Below, one piece after another: positions 56,880-64,000 of a DNA stretch of 64,000 nucleotides. Source of the DNA: Nitrospira sp. ST-bin5 (GTDB lineage: Bacteria > Nitrospirota > Nitrospiria > Nitrospirales > Nitrospiraceae); assembly GCA_002083555.1 (NCBI GenBank), contig MSXN01000005.1:74071-138070 (forward strand). The letters run 5' to 3'. The translations under genes were made by a program, and so were the position numbers. Numbering within the stretch: position 1 is the first letter of the stretch; every line of letters begins with the position of its first letter. The notes under the pieces were generated by a model that saw only the letters and a list, made by a program, of their open reading frames with translations, searched no databases and was not told where the DNA came from.

Positions 56880-58739
56880 CTATTTACCGGATTTCTTGGC
56901 TCGGCGGCGTTCATCCGCATTGAGCAACCGTTTGCGCAGGCGGAGGTTGAGCGGAGTAATTTCCACCAATTCATCCGGTCCGATATATTCCAAGGCGAAT
57001 TCCAGGCTCATCTCCCGTGGCGGGGTAAGCACCAACGCTTCATCGGTTCCTGATGCCCGCATGTTGGAGAGATGCTTTTCCTTGCAGACGTTCACGTCCA
57101 GATCTTCGTCCCGGCTGTTTTCGCCGATCACCATGCCGCGATAGACCTCGACGCCTGGGCCGATGAACATAGTGCCTCGTTCCTGCGTCATGAAGATGGC
57201 GTAGCCGGTGCTGGTGCCGTCTTCGTGTGCGACGAGGGAGCCATGGGGCGCGACCATCAAATCGCGCTCTTCCGCCGGCTCATAAGCCGCAAACACGTGG
57301 TGCATGATGATCGTGCCGCGTGTTTTGGCTAACAGGAGGTTCTTGAGGCCCATGATACCGCGCGTCGGAATGTGATACTCGAGATGCATTTCGCTGGTGC
57401 CGACGTCGGAATGGATCAGTCGCATATGGCGGAGTTCGCCGCGGCGCTTCCCCATCTCTTCGATGACGGTCCCCTGGTAGGTTTCTGGTACTTGAATGGT
57501 GAGTTCTTCGTAGGGCTCGGTGGCTTTCCCGTTGTCGTCGCGGTGGATGATGACTTCCGGTTGTGAGACTTGGAGTTCGTAGCCTTCGCGCCGCATCTGT
57601 TCGATCAAGACGCCGAGGTGAAGTTCTCCGCGGCCGGCGACGAGGAACCGGTCGGCGCTGTCGGTTTCATGCACGCGCAAGGACACGTTCGTTTCGAGTT
57701 CTTTGAAGAGCCGATCCCGCAAGTGGCGAGACGTCAAATACTTTCCTTCGCGTCCGGCAAAGGGGCTGTTGTTGACGGAGAAGCTCATTTGGACGGTCGG
57801 TTCATCGATCGTCACGCGGGGCAAGGCAATCGGATTTTCCGCATCGGCGATCGTATCGCCGATGCTCACCTCATCGAGGCCTGCGACGGCCACGATCTCT
57901 CCGGCGGCGGCCTGATCGGCATCGACTCGCTCAAGGCCGGAATACACTGCCAGGTCGGATACCTTGCCGAGGGTTTGGGCGCCGTCTTTCCCGAGCAGCA
58001 TGACCGGCTGCCGGCGGGCGATGGAGCCGGATTGAATTTTTCCGATGCCCATCTTGCCTTTGTAGGGATCCTGAACGAGGGCCAGGACCAGAATTTGGAG
58101 CGGGGCTTCGGCATTGATGGCCGGTGCGGGAATTTTTTCCAGAACCGTGTCCAACAACGGCGTAATGTCTGTCCCGGGTTTATTCACATCCAGCGTCGCC
58201 TGGCCCTTGATGGCGGCGGCATAGACGATCGGGAAGTCGAGTTGTTCGTCGGTGGCGCCCAGGTGGACGAACAGATCGAACGTGCGGTTCACGACGTCGT
58301 CGATGACGGCATCGGGGCGATCGATCTTATTGATCACGACGATAGCCTTATGCCCGAGCGCGAGTGCCTTGCGCAGCACGAACGTCGTCTGCGGCATGGG
58401 CCCTTCTTTGGCGTCGATGAGGATGAGCACGCCGTCGACCATCCGGAGTGTACGCTCGACCTCGCCGCCGAAATCGGCATGTCCCGGCGTATCGACGATA
58501 TTGATTTTGACGCCCTTATAGACGACGCTGGCGTTTTTCGCTCGGATCGTAATGCCGCGCTCACGTTCCTGATCCATCGAGTCCATGATGCGCTCGCCCA
58601 TGTCGTCGATCTTGCGATGGACGTGGGTCTGTCGCAGCACCGCATCGACCAGGGTGGTTTTGCCGTGGTCGACGTGTGCGATGATGGCGATGTTTCGAAT
58701 GTCGGTACGACGGTCGTGAGGGGCGCGTAGCTGTGTCAT
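56880..58739 (-). CDS. typA: Translational GTPase TypA/BipA
   Basis: This 619-residue EF-G-like GTPase has G1 AHVDHGKTT (21-29), a switch with RGITIRAKNA, G3 DTPGHADFGG and G4 NKIDRPDA. EF-G-like domains follow, and the BipA-specific C-terminal domain includes GIMGLKNLLLAKTRGTIIMHHVF. BipA binds ribosomes and supports assembly and stress or cold growth. Length and all motifs are standard. It is preceded by its own promoter (58796-58825) with a hairpin-plus-T-run between promoter and start. The ATG at 58739 begins TQLRAPHDRR. Confidence 0.93.
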   Translation of the reverse strand: MTQLRAPHDRRTDIRNIAIIAHVDHGKTTLVDAVLRQTHVHRKIDDMGERIMDSMDQERERGITIRAKNASVVYKGVKINIVDTPGHADFGGEVERTLRMVDGVLILIDAKEGPMPQTTFVLRKALALGHKAIVVINKIDRPDAVIDDVVNRTFDLFVHLGATDEQLDFPIVYAAAIKGQATLDVNKPGTDITPLLDTVLEKIPAPAINAEAPLQILVLALVQDPYKGKMGIGKIQSGSIARRQPVMLLGKDGAQTLGKVSDLAVYSGLERVDADQAAAGEIVAVAGLDEVSIGDTIADAENPIALPRVTIDEPTVQMSFSVNNSPFAGREGKYLTSRHLRDRLFKELETNVSLRVHETDSADRFLVAGRGELHLGVLIEQMRREGYELQVSQPEVIIHRDDNGKATEPYEELTIQVPETYQGTVIEEMGKRRGELRHMRLIHSDVGTSEMHLEYHIPTRGIMGLKNLLLAKTRGTIIMHHVFAAYEPAEERDLMVAPHGSLVAHEDGTSTGYAIFMTQERGTMFIGPGVEVYRGMVIGENSRDEDLDVNVCKEKHLSNMRASGTDEALVLTPPREMSLEFALEYIGPDELVEITPLNLRLRKRLLNADERRRAKKSGK

Positions 58740-58759
58740 GGTGTTGTGGTCTCGCGGTC

Positions 58760-58787
58760 AAAAAAAGGCGCCTCGACAGTGAGGCGC
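58760..58787 (-). terminator. Intrinsic terminator or attenuator before typA
   Basis: On the minus strand GCGCCTC-ACTGTC-GAGGCGC (58787-58768) is a perfect 7-bp stem followed directly by C and seven T (58766-58760). It lies 76 bp beyond the stop of the upstream GT2 gene and ends 20 bp before the typA ATG. Confidence 0.85.
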
Positions 58788-58795
58788 AATCGCGC

Positions 58796-58825
58796 AGTAT
58801 AGCCGAAGTCTCGTCTCCTGCACAA
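58796..58825 (-). promoter_or_regulatory. Candidate typA promoter
   Basis: On the minus strand TTGTGC (58825-58820), an 18-bp spacer and TATACT (58801-58796). The transcript would start at about 58789, just before the terminator-like hairpin. Confidence 0.5.
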
Positions 58826-58862
58826 GCCACGATCTCCAGGCCGGTTGGTTTTCCCTTCGAGG

Positions 58863-60269
58863 CTACTTACTGTGCCAGGATGCGGTTCTCGTCATGGCTC
58901 CCCACGTCGCTTTCTTGCCGATCATCCAACGATACAACCCGATCAATTTCCAGAGGGAATTCAATTGTCGATAGCCGAAGTTCTCCAAAATCGCTCCTAG
59001 GAGGAGCAGGAGGACGTGTTGAGGTTTCGGATAGACGTGGAAGGACATCTCTTCGAGGAAAAATGCACTGACCGAGAGCAGGATGCCGAGACTGATGGCG
59101 GCCACGAGCAACACAAGCCAGACTTTAAAAGAGACGAAGCCCAGAATGAATCCGATGGTGACGATTACGTAGCCGAAGACTTCGATGGCCGGGCCCAGCC
59201 ACTCAAACAAGGCCATAAAAGGAAATGCCAGCCAGCCGACGGCTCCACCCTTGGGATGAAATAAGAGATCGAGATTGTTCGTCAAGCTCTCACACAGGCC
59301 ACGCTGCCACCGGATGCGCTGATTCTTGAGTGTCGTCAGGTCTTCCGGGGCCTCGGTCCAGCAAATCGGGTCGGGAGCGAAGGTGATGCGATAGGGCTTC
59401 CCGGCTAGTCGCATGTGTCGATGGAGCCGCACGACGAGCTCCATATCCTCGCCGATCGTATCGTGGCGGTAGCCGCCGACTCCGATCACGGTGTCTTTAT
59501 GGAACAGCCCGAAGGCGCCGGAAATGATGAGCATTGCATTGATCGGAGACCAGCCGAGCCGGCCGAATAGGAAGGCGCGCAGGTATTCGACGATTTGAAA
59601 CAGCGCGAGGATATTGGTCGGGAGTCCCACCTTCGTGAGAAATCCGTTCTTCACTTCGCAGCCGTTGGCGACGCGGACGGTGCCGCCGCAGGCGATGGTG
59701 TGGGGGTCGTCCAGAAAGGGCTGCGCGGCCAGCCGAAGGCTGTCACGTTGGAGGATGGAATCGGCATCGATACAGCAAAATAACGGGTACAGTGAAATAT
59801 TGATTCCGGCGTTGAGCGAGTCCGCTTTGCCGCCGTTGTCTTTATCGACGACCCGCAGATTGGGCTGTGCCGGGGCGTGGTAGACCGTTCGGATCGGCTT
59901 CGTAGCCAGCCGCGCGTCATAGGCTTCTGGAAAGGGAATCAGGCCGAATTCCTTGATCAGGACGTCCAGCGTGTTGTCCTTCGACCCATCGTTGATGACC
60001 ACGATTTCAAACTCAGAGTAGCTCAGTTGGAGGAGGGATTTGACCGTAGTCGCGATGGTCGCTTCCTCATTGAAGGCAGGCACGAGCAGCGTGATTTGCG
60101 GTTCGAAGCCGGTGTAGCCGTGCGGGAGACTGTTGAGCGAGCGCTCTTCCATGTAGCGCCGTAGATGGATTGCGGCGACCACATCCAACATCAAGTATCC
60201 TGCGGTCAGGCCGAGAAGGTAGAGCAAGAACAGCCATTCGGAAATCGATATGAGCGTGTCTATCCACAT
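58863..60269 (-). CDS. Membrane-bound processive family 2 glycosyltransferase
   Basis: This 468-residue protein has an N-terminal membrane helix, then a GT-A catalytic domain with VPAFNEEATI (about 64), VINDGSKDNT, the metal motif CIDADS (about 165), the acid TIGEDMELV (about 273) and NQRIRWQRG (about 316). These match the D, D, D, QxxRW signature of cellulose, PNAG and hyaluronan synthases. Four or more C-terminal membrane helices follow. It resembles PgaC/BcsA-type polysaccharide synthases but lacks a PilZ domain. Its 5' end overlaps that of a divergent gene for a secreted TIM-barrel-like protein, which suggests a shared locus. The polymer is unknown. Confidence 0.82.
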   Translation of the reverse strand: MWIDTLISISEWLFLLYLLGLTAGYLMLDVVAAIHLRRYMEERSLNSLPHGYTGFEPQITLLVPAFNEEATIATTVKSLLQLSYSEFEIVVINDGSKDNTLDVLIKEFGLIPFPEAYDARLATKPIRTVYHAPAQPNLRVVDKDNGGKADSLNAGINISLYPLFCCIDADSILQRDSLRLAAQPFLDDPHTIACGGTVRVANGCEVKNGFLTKVGLPTNILALFQIVEYLRAFLFGRLGWSPINAMLIISGAFGLFHKDTVIGVGGYRHDTIGEDMELVVRLHRHMRLAGKPYRITFAPDPICWTEAPEDLTTLKNQRIRWQRGLCESLTNNLDLLFHPKGGAVGWLAFPFMALFEWLGPAIEVFGYVIVTIGFILGFVSFKVWLVLLVAAISLGILLSVSAFFLEEMSFHVYPKPQHVLLLLLGAILENFGYRQLNSLWKLIGLYRWMIGKKATWGAMTRTASWHSK

Positions 60270-61893
60270 CGGTCAGTGTCGTTCCATCCGCCGTCGAGTT
60301 TGTCGATGGAGCGGCTTCTCTCCCGTGTGGTGGAACTGGACCCTCGCGGTCGCGTCGGTTGTGGTCCTGCCGGTAGTCGGATACGCAGAGGACATTTCGG
60401 TACCGCTCTCCATTCCCATCCCGCCCGCTGTTTCTGAGATCGAGTTGTCGTATGTCGGTGAACGCACCACTCCCGCCGTGACGCTCAGTGGTCCGTCTGC
60501 TGCCGTGCCCTCTCTTCCTTATCGACCGTTTGTGCCTACTCTTGATCTTCGCGGCCTGTTCGGCGAAGCCCGCCTGTTCGGCTCCTGCCAAGGACCGCAG
60601 ACTTTGTCGAAGGAGGGGATCGATCTGCAGCGGGCTCCCGGAAAGGGCCTGCGGTGCGGTCAGCGCATCCCTCTGCACCAGGCAGAAATTGCCGTGGATC
60701 TCTTGTCTTACGAGACCCTGCGGATTCGTGGCCATGCGACGGGCCGAGTCGTTGTGGCATTGGAGGATCGGGCTGCAGCGCAACGAGAAGACAATCTCCC
60801 GCTTGCCACGGTGATGGGTCCGTTCGATCTCACGCTTCCGCTCAAGGGGATCGGTCAGAAGCTGGATCTCCGTTCACTGACGGCGTTGGTGGTATCAACG
60901 GAGACGGCCGGCGCGCACATTCTGTTTGAACAGATTGAAGCCGCGCAGCCGTCAGTCGCGCCCCGAGGGCCTGTTGGGATCGGATTCTGGGTGTGGACGT
61001 ATCGTGAGGCGATCCGTGACCCGAATGCCCTGCTGGCGACCTGTCGGGTCCAGAGCTGCTCCAGAGTGCTCATTCAAATGCCGTCCCAGACGGACGACGA
61101 CGCGCTCTGGCGTCACTATGCCAGGCTATTGATGACGATGCAGGAGGCTGGGGTTGCGGCATTTGCGCTGGACGGATATCCCGAAGCGATTCAGGAACCC
61201 CATAAACTCGCCGATAAGATACAGAGGCTCCTGGCCCTGGTGAAACCTGGCGGGATATCCGGGATTCAGCTTGATATTGAGCCGTATCTCCTCCCGAATT
61301 TTCTGAAGGATGAGGCCCAACTCCGTCGCTATGTCGAGACGATTGATACGCTGAAGGACGTCATCGGTGGGCGTGTTCGCCTCTCGATGGTGATTCCATT
61401 TTGGCTGGCGGCGCCCACCCTGGCCGGTCGTCCATTGGCCTATGCCGTGATGGATCGGGTCGACGAAGTCGCGGTGATGAGCTATCGCACTGATCTGGAC
61501 GAGGTGAAGGAGATCGCCGAAGACATCCTGCGCTATGGCGATCTTGTCGAGACACGGGTGTGGCTGGCTGTGGAGACGACTCCACTCCCGGTTGAGCAGC
61601 ATGTGGTGCTGCGCCGTGAGATGGACCCTGACCGGGCTGATGCGGTGCTGGACTATGATCGGCGCTTACTGCAGTGGATGCCGCAAGCAGGGGGATCGAA
61701 TGGCTCGACCCGTCGGGAGTGGTTCCGCATTCATCACCGGTTCACCGTAAGGCCCGAGCGGCTGACCTTTGCCGGCCGTTCACGCGCGGAGGTGTCCGCC
61801 TCGGTGAAGCGGATTGTGGAGATGACCTCACATTCCAGTTTTTCGGGCGTGATCATTCACGACGTGGATGGGTTTCGAGCGCTGCCGGACTAA
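60250..61893 (+). CDS. Secreted TIM-barrel (glycoside-hydrolase-like) protein
   Basis: This protein of up to 547 residues is read here from ATG 60250, which overlaps the divergent gene's start by 20 bases. GTG 60325 is an alternative that leaves a compact signal peptide ending VVGYAED. After a beta-rich N-terminal part (about 50-235) comes a TIM-barrel-like region (about 240-547). Its strand ends read GIGFWVWTY, RVLIQMPS, FALDG, ISGIQLDIEPYLLPNF (acidic pair DxE), DEVAVMSYRTD and VWLAVETTP, finishing with GVIIHDVDGFRAL. The arrangement resembles GH18-like and PgaB C-terminal hydrolase folds, but I cannot name the family. It probably cuts or processes the polysaccharide of the neighbouring synthase. 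Confidence 0.6.
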   Translation: MSVSIHIGQCRSIRRRVCRWSGFSPVWWNWTLAVASVVVLPVVGYAEDISVPLSIPIPPAVSEIELSYVGERTTPAVTLSGPSAAVPSLPYRPFVPTLDLRGLFGEARLFGSCQGPQTLSKEGIDLQRAPGKGLRCGQRIPLHQAEIAVDLLSYETLRIRGHATGRVVVALEDRAAAQREDNLPLATVMGPFDLTLPLKGIGQKLDLRSLTALVVSTETAGAHILFEQIEAAQPSVAPRGPVGIGFWVWTYREAIRDPNALLATCRVQSCSRVLIQMPSQTDDDALWRHYARLLMTMQEAGVAAFALDGYPEAIQEPHKLADKIQRLLALVKPGGISGIQLDIEPYLLPNFLKDEAQLRRYVETIDTLKDVIGGRVRLSMVIPFWLAAPTLAGRPLAYAVMDRVDEVAVMSYRTDLDEVKEIAEDILRYGDLVETRVWLAVETTPLPVEQHVVLRREMDPDRADAVLDYDRRLLQWMPQAGGSNGSTRREWFRIHHRFTVRPERLTFAGRSRAEVSASVKRIVEMTSHSSFSGVIIHDVDGFRALPD

Positions 61894-61936
61894 GGCTGTA
61901 TGGCGAGAGGTTGGGCTGCCAAGGATGAGCGATTCC

Positions 61937-63784
61937 ATGGGGTGGAGATGTCCGTGCAGAGCTGTTGCCGGGGTGGTGCTCGCGACGCTATTGGCCGTGG
62001 GGTGGGCGGGCGTGGACGTTGGTCTGGCGCAGGCGAACAGCGCCGAGCCCTCGCCACGCCGGCTTCTGGAGCAGGGGAAGGCGCTGGAGCAACAGAAACA
62101 GTTCCCGAAGGCCATCGCGGTCTATCGCCGATATTTGGCGGCCCGCCCGGAGAATGACGAAGTCCGTGCCGCATTAGCGAAGCTGCTCTCCTGGCAAGAG
62201 CAATGGGACGAAGCGAGCGCCGTATATCGGGACGTCTTGTCCCGCCATCCTCTTGATGACGAAAGCCGCGTGGCTCTTGCGCGGGTGTTGTCGTGGCAAC
62301 AGCGCTACGACGAGGCCAAGCAGGAGTATGAGCGGGTCCTCCGCGATCATCCGCAACATCCTGATGCGCTGACCGGGCTTGCCGATGTGCTGGTGTGGAG
62401 CGGTCATCCGGACCAGGCGATTCCGTATTATCAACGTGTGGTGGAGACTACGGGCGATCCGGCACTCGCGGCACGTCTTCATTCGCTGAAGGCCGAGTCC
62501 TCTCAAACAATCGCCCCGCCGGTTCAAGGCCCGACACCCGTGCCAGCCCCCGCCCGGGAGGCCGAGTCTGTCTCTGCCGATGCAAGGCAGAGAGTGGAGC
62601 GCGGGCGCCAGTTCGAGGCGGCGCGGCAGTACGGCGAGGCGGTCGCTCTCTACCGTGAAGGACTGCGCCGGTCTCCTGGAAACGATGAGGTGCGGAGCGC
62701 ATTGGCGCGCGTCCTGTCGTGGCAGGGAGCGCACTCCGAGGCGGCCTCGTTATATCGTGAGGTGTTAGCGCGCCATCCCAAGGATCTGGATATTCGTGTG
62801 GCGCTGGCGCAGGTGCTTTCGTGGCAGAAACAATTCCCCGAAGCGCAGGCCTTGTATGAACAGGTGGTTCGGGAAGAGCCGCGCCATCTAGAGGCGCGTC
62901 GCGGGCTTGCGGAGCTGGCACACTGGCAGGGGAACCGGACAGAGGCCTTGGCGCGTTATGAGGCGCTGGTGGCCGAGACGCACGATCCGGACATCGAACA
63001 GCAGCTGCGCAACGTACGATCCGAACTGCTGGTCTCGCCGCGGGCGGCCGTGGGGCAAGGGTTAACCGGGCTCCGACTGCCCTATCGCGACTACGCCAAG
63101 ATTGGCTACGGCCACTATTCTTATACGCGAAACCAGCCGGATGAGCGGGATCTCCTCTTTGAGGTGGCCAAGCCGATCGGCGATCAGACGCTGGTGGTTC
63201 GGGCCGAGCCGATCAATCGCTTTGGCTCGCACGACACGCCGCTGTCGGCCGAATTGTACAGTCCGCTCTGGAAGCGGGCCTGGGGCTACGTTGCGGCCCA
63301 AGGGACTATCAAGCCCCATTTCGCCCCAAACTATTCGTTCGTCGGCGAGATGGCACAGGGGTTGGGCGGCGTCCATGCCGCGCTGGCTCCGTTCGAAGTG
63401 TCATTTGGCTATCGCCGTTTGAATTACAAGAAAGACGACATCGATCTCCTCATGCCTGGATTGACCATCTTCCTGCCGTTCAATCTCTGGCTGACCGAGA
63501 AGGTGTATCTGATCCCCAATACCGGGGCCTTCACATTGTCCTCGCAATTAACCTGGCGGCCGACGGAGCGGGTGCAGGTCTTCGCGTCGGGGTCGTTCGG
63601 AACGTCGGGCGAACGGATCGTGGCCACGCAAGATTTTACCCGGGTGCAGAGCCGGACGCTCCAAGGGGGAGTGACGGTCCCCGTGAATGATCGATTTTCG
63701 GTTGAGGCGTCGGGCTATTACGAAGACCGCGGATTTCTCTATGTCAGACGGGGCGGCAACCTGAGTCTGATCTATCACTGGTAG
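61937..63784 (+). CDS. TPR plus YaiO/PgaA-like outer-membrane barrel protein
   Basis: This 615-residue protein has a signal peptide (ATG 61937, AAGGATGA eight bases upstream; cut near AQA). Two copies of a four-repeat TPR block follow (about 43-180 and 220-355), each recognisable by ALAKLLSWQ / ALARVLSWQ and YRDVLSRHP / YREVLARHP. A C-terminal region of about 230 residues (GYGHYSYTRNQPDERD ... NLSLIYHW) is a beta-barrel of the YaiO type with aromatic strand ends. TPR plus barrel is the layout of PgaA, the exopolysaccharide export porin, with YaiO as the closest barrel. It is probably the outer-membrane exporter of this locus. It starts 43 bp after the hydrolase-like gene. Confidence 0.75.
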   Translation: MGWRCPCRAVAGVVLATLLAVGWAGVDVGLAQANSAEPSPRRLLEQGKALEQQKQFPKAIAVYRRYLAARPENDEVRAALAKLLSWQEQWDEASAVYRDVLSRHPLDDESRVALARVLSWQQRYDEAKQEYERVLRDHPQHPDALTGLADVLVWSGHPDQAIPYYQRVVETTGDPALAARLHSLKAESSQTIAPPVQGPTPVPAPAREAESVSADARQRVERGRQFEAARQYGEAVALYREGLRRSPGNDEVRSALARVLSWQGAHSEAASLYREVLARHPKDLDIRVALAQVLSWQKQFPEAQALYEQVVREEPRHLEARRGLAELAHWQGNRTEALARYEALVAETHDPDIEQQLRNVRSELLVSPRAAVGQGLTGLRLPYRDYAKIGYGHYSYTRNQPDERDLLFEVAKPIGDQTLVVRAEPINRFGSHDTPLSAELYSPLWKRAWGYVAAQGTIKPHFAPNYSFVGEMAQGLGGVHAALAPFEVSFGYRRLNYKKDDIDLLMPGLTIFLPFNLWLTEKVYLIPNTGAFTLSSQLTWRPTERVQVFASGSFGTSGERIVATQDFTRVQSRTLQGGVTVPVNDRFSVEASGYYEDRGFLYVRRGGNLSLIYHW

Positions 63785-63787
63785 GGT

Positions 63788-64000
63788 ATGGAACGATCAA
63801 CCCTCATCCGTCTGACTGGAGTCGCAACCCTTTTTCTGTCGATCGTCATCGGGTCGTGGGTCTTGTTCGGTCCGCGATCTATTCAGCACATCGACCTTCC
63901 CGATCAGGCCTTCCATCGTTTTCCCGGCGTCACAGGTCCCGATCATGCCACGGTCGTCCCCCCGCGCGTGTCGACGGCGTGGACGACCTATGCAGAAGGG
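63788..64000 (+). CDS. Membrane-anchored or exported protein, cut by the window edge
   Basis: Only the first 71 codons are present, and the frame is open to the end. ATG 63788 lies three bases after the preceding stop, so it is in the same operon. An N-terminal signal or anchor (RLTGVATLFLSIVIGSWVLFG, about 8-28) is followed by a hydrophilic stretch with GPRSIQHIDLPDQAFHRFPG. No motif is recognisable yet. A periplasmic enzyme or adaptor of the exopolysaccharide locus is likely from context only. Confidence 0.55.
   Translation, partial: MERSTLIRLTGVATLFLSIVIGSWVLFGPRSIQHIDLPDQAFHRFPGVTGPDHATVVPPRVSTAWTTYAEG

Noticed and set aside
57570..58730. 386-codon plus-strand frame antisense to typA
   Set aside because: typA is unmistakable on the other strand; the antisense frame mirrors its codon structure.

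Overview
This 64 kb window is a gene-dense piece of a GC-rich bacterial chromosome. There is no rRNA, but the mix points to the phylum Nitrospirota, most likely Nitrospira: an abundant-type alginate-export porin beside tatA/tatB genes, a MidA-like methyltransferase, a rubrerythrin/Fe-S/DUF3501 cluster and a large PilY1. The genus is inferred from gene content remembered from this group, not proven by a marker gene.

Layout. 1-13.6 kb is a type IV pilus region on the plus strand. It has two sets of minor prepilins. The first is a PilW-like protein, a PilX/GspK-like protein and a PilB/GspE ATPase. The second is FimT, PilV, PilW, PilX, a small PilY2-like protein, PilY1 and an Ig-like lipoprotein. 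A sigma-54-type promoter motif lies before fimT. 13.7-16.2 kb is the housekeeping run phoH-ybeY-ftsY, followed by a double-receiver response regulator, an M1-type peptidase, a TolB-like propeller protein and a PAP2 phosphatase (to 21.6 kb). 21.7-29 kb on the minus strand holds a lipid/glycan modification set (GT39, LAB_N protein, DPM1-like GT2, with the 5' remnant of a second GT2 copy). Upstream of it are a UspA protein, a cation/proton antiporter and an ABC-exporter-like protein whose nucleotide-binding domain has lost nearly every catalytic motif. 29-34 kb carries a MidA-like methyltransferase, two Tat components and the porin with a perfect terminator.

34-46 kb is a patchwork of small accessory units between housekeeping genes: a hicBA pair, recQ, a DUF559 endonuclease cassette bounded by look-alike hairpins, thrH, two YkgJ-type cysteine-cluster proteins, an EVE protein, a small ImmA-like metallopeptidase, a PSP1-domain protein, a cytochrome c, a higBA pair whose toxin gene is frameshifted, and tRNA-Lys(CTT) and tRNA-Arg(CCG). 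46-56 kb holds an HU protein, a MoaD-like beta-grasp protein, rfbC, the rubrerythrin/Fe-S/DUF3501/double-PTPS run, a hybrid histidine kinase, a thioredoxin, and a peroxiredoxin whose promoter region is perfectly tandem-duplicated (174 bp unit). 56-64 kb holds bipA, then a divergent group (membrane GT2 synthase; secreted TIM-barrel-like protein; TPR plus beta-barrel outer-membrane protein; one cut-off membrane-anchored protein). By architecture this group looks like an exopolysaccharide synthesis and export system of the Pga type, with different components.

Intergenic DNA carries at least three families of REP-like inverted repeats. The best candidates for something undescribed are the exopolysaccharide group at the right end, the motif-less ABC protein, the hairpin-bounded DUF559 cassette, and the tandem promoter duplication before the peroxiredoxin gene. 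All functional calls are by reading motifs; no database search was possible.
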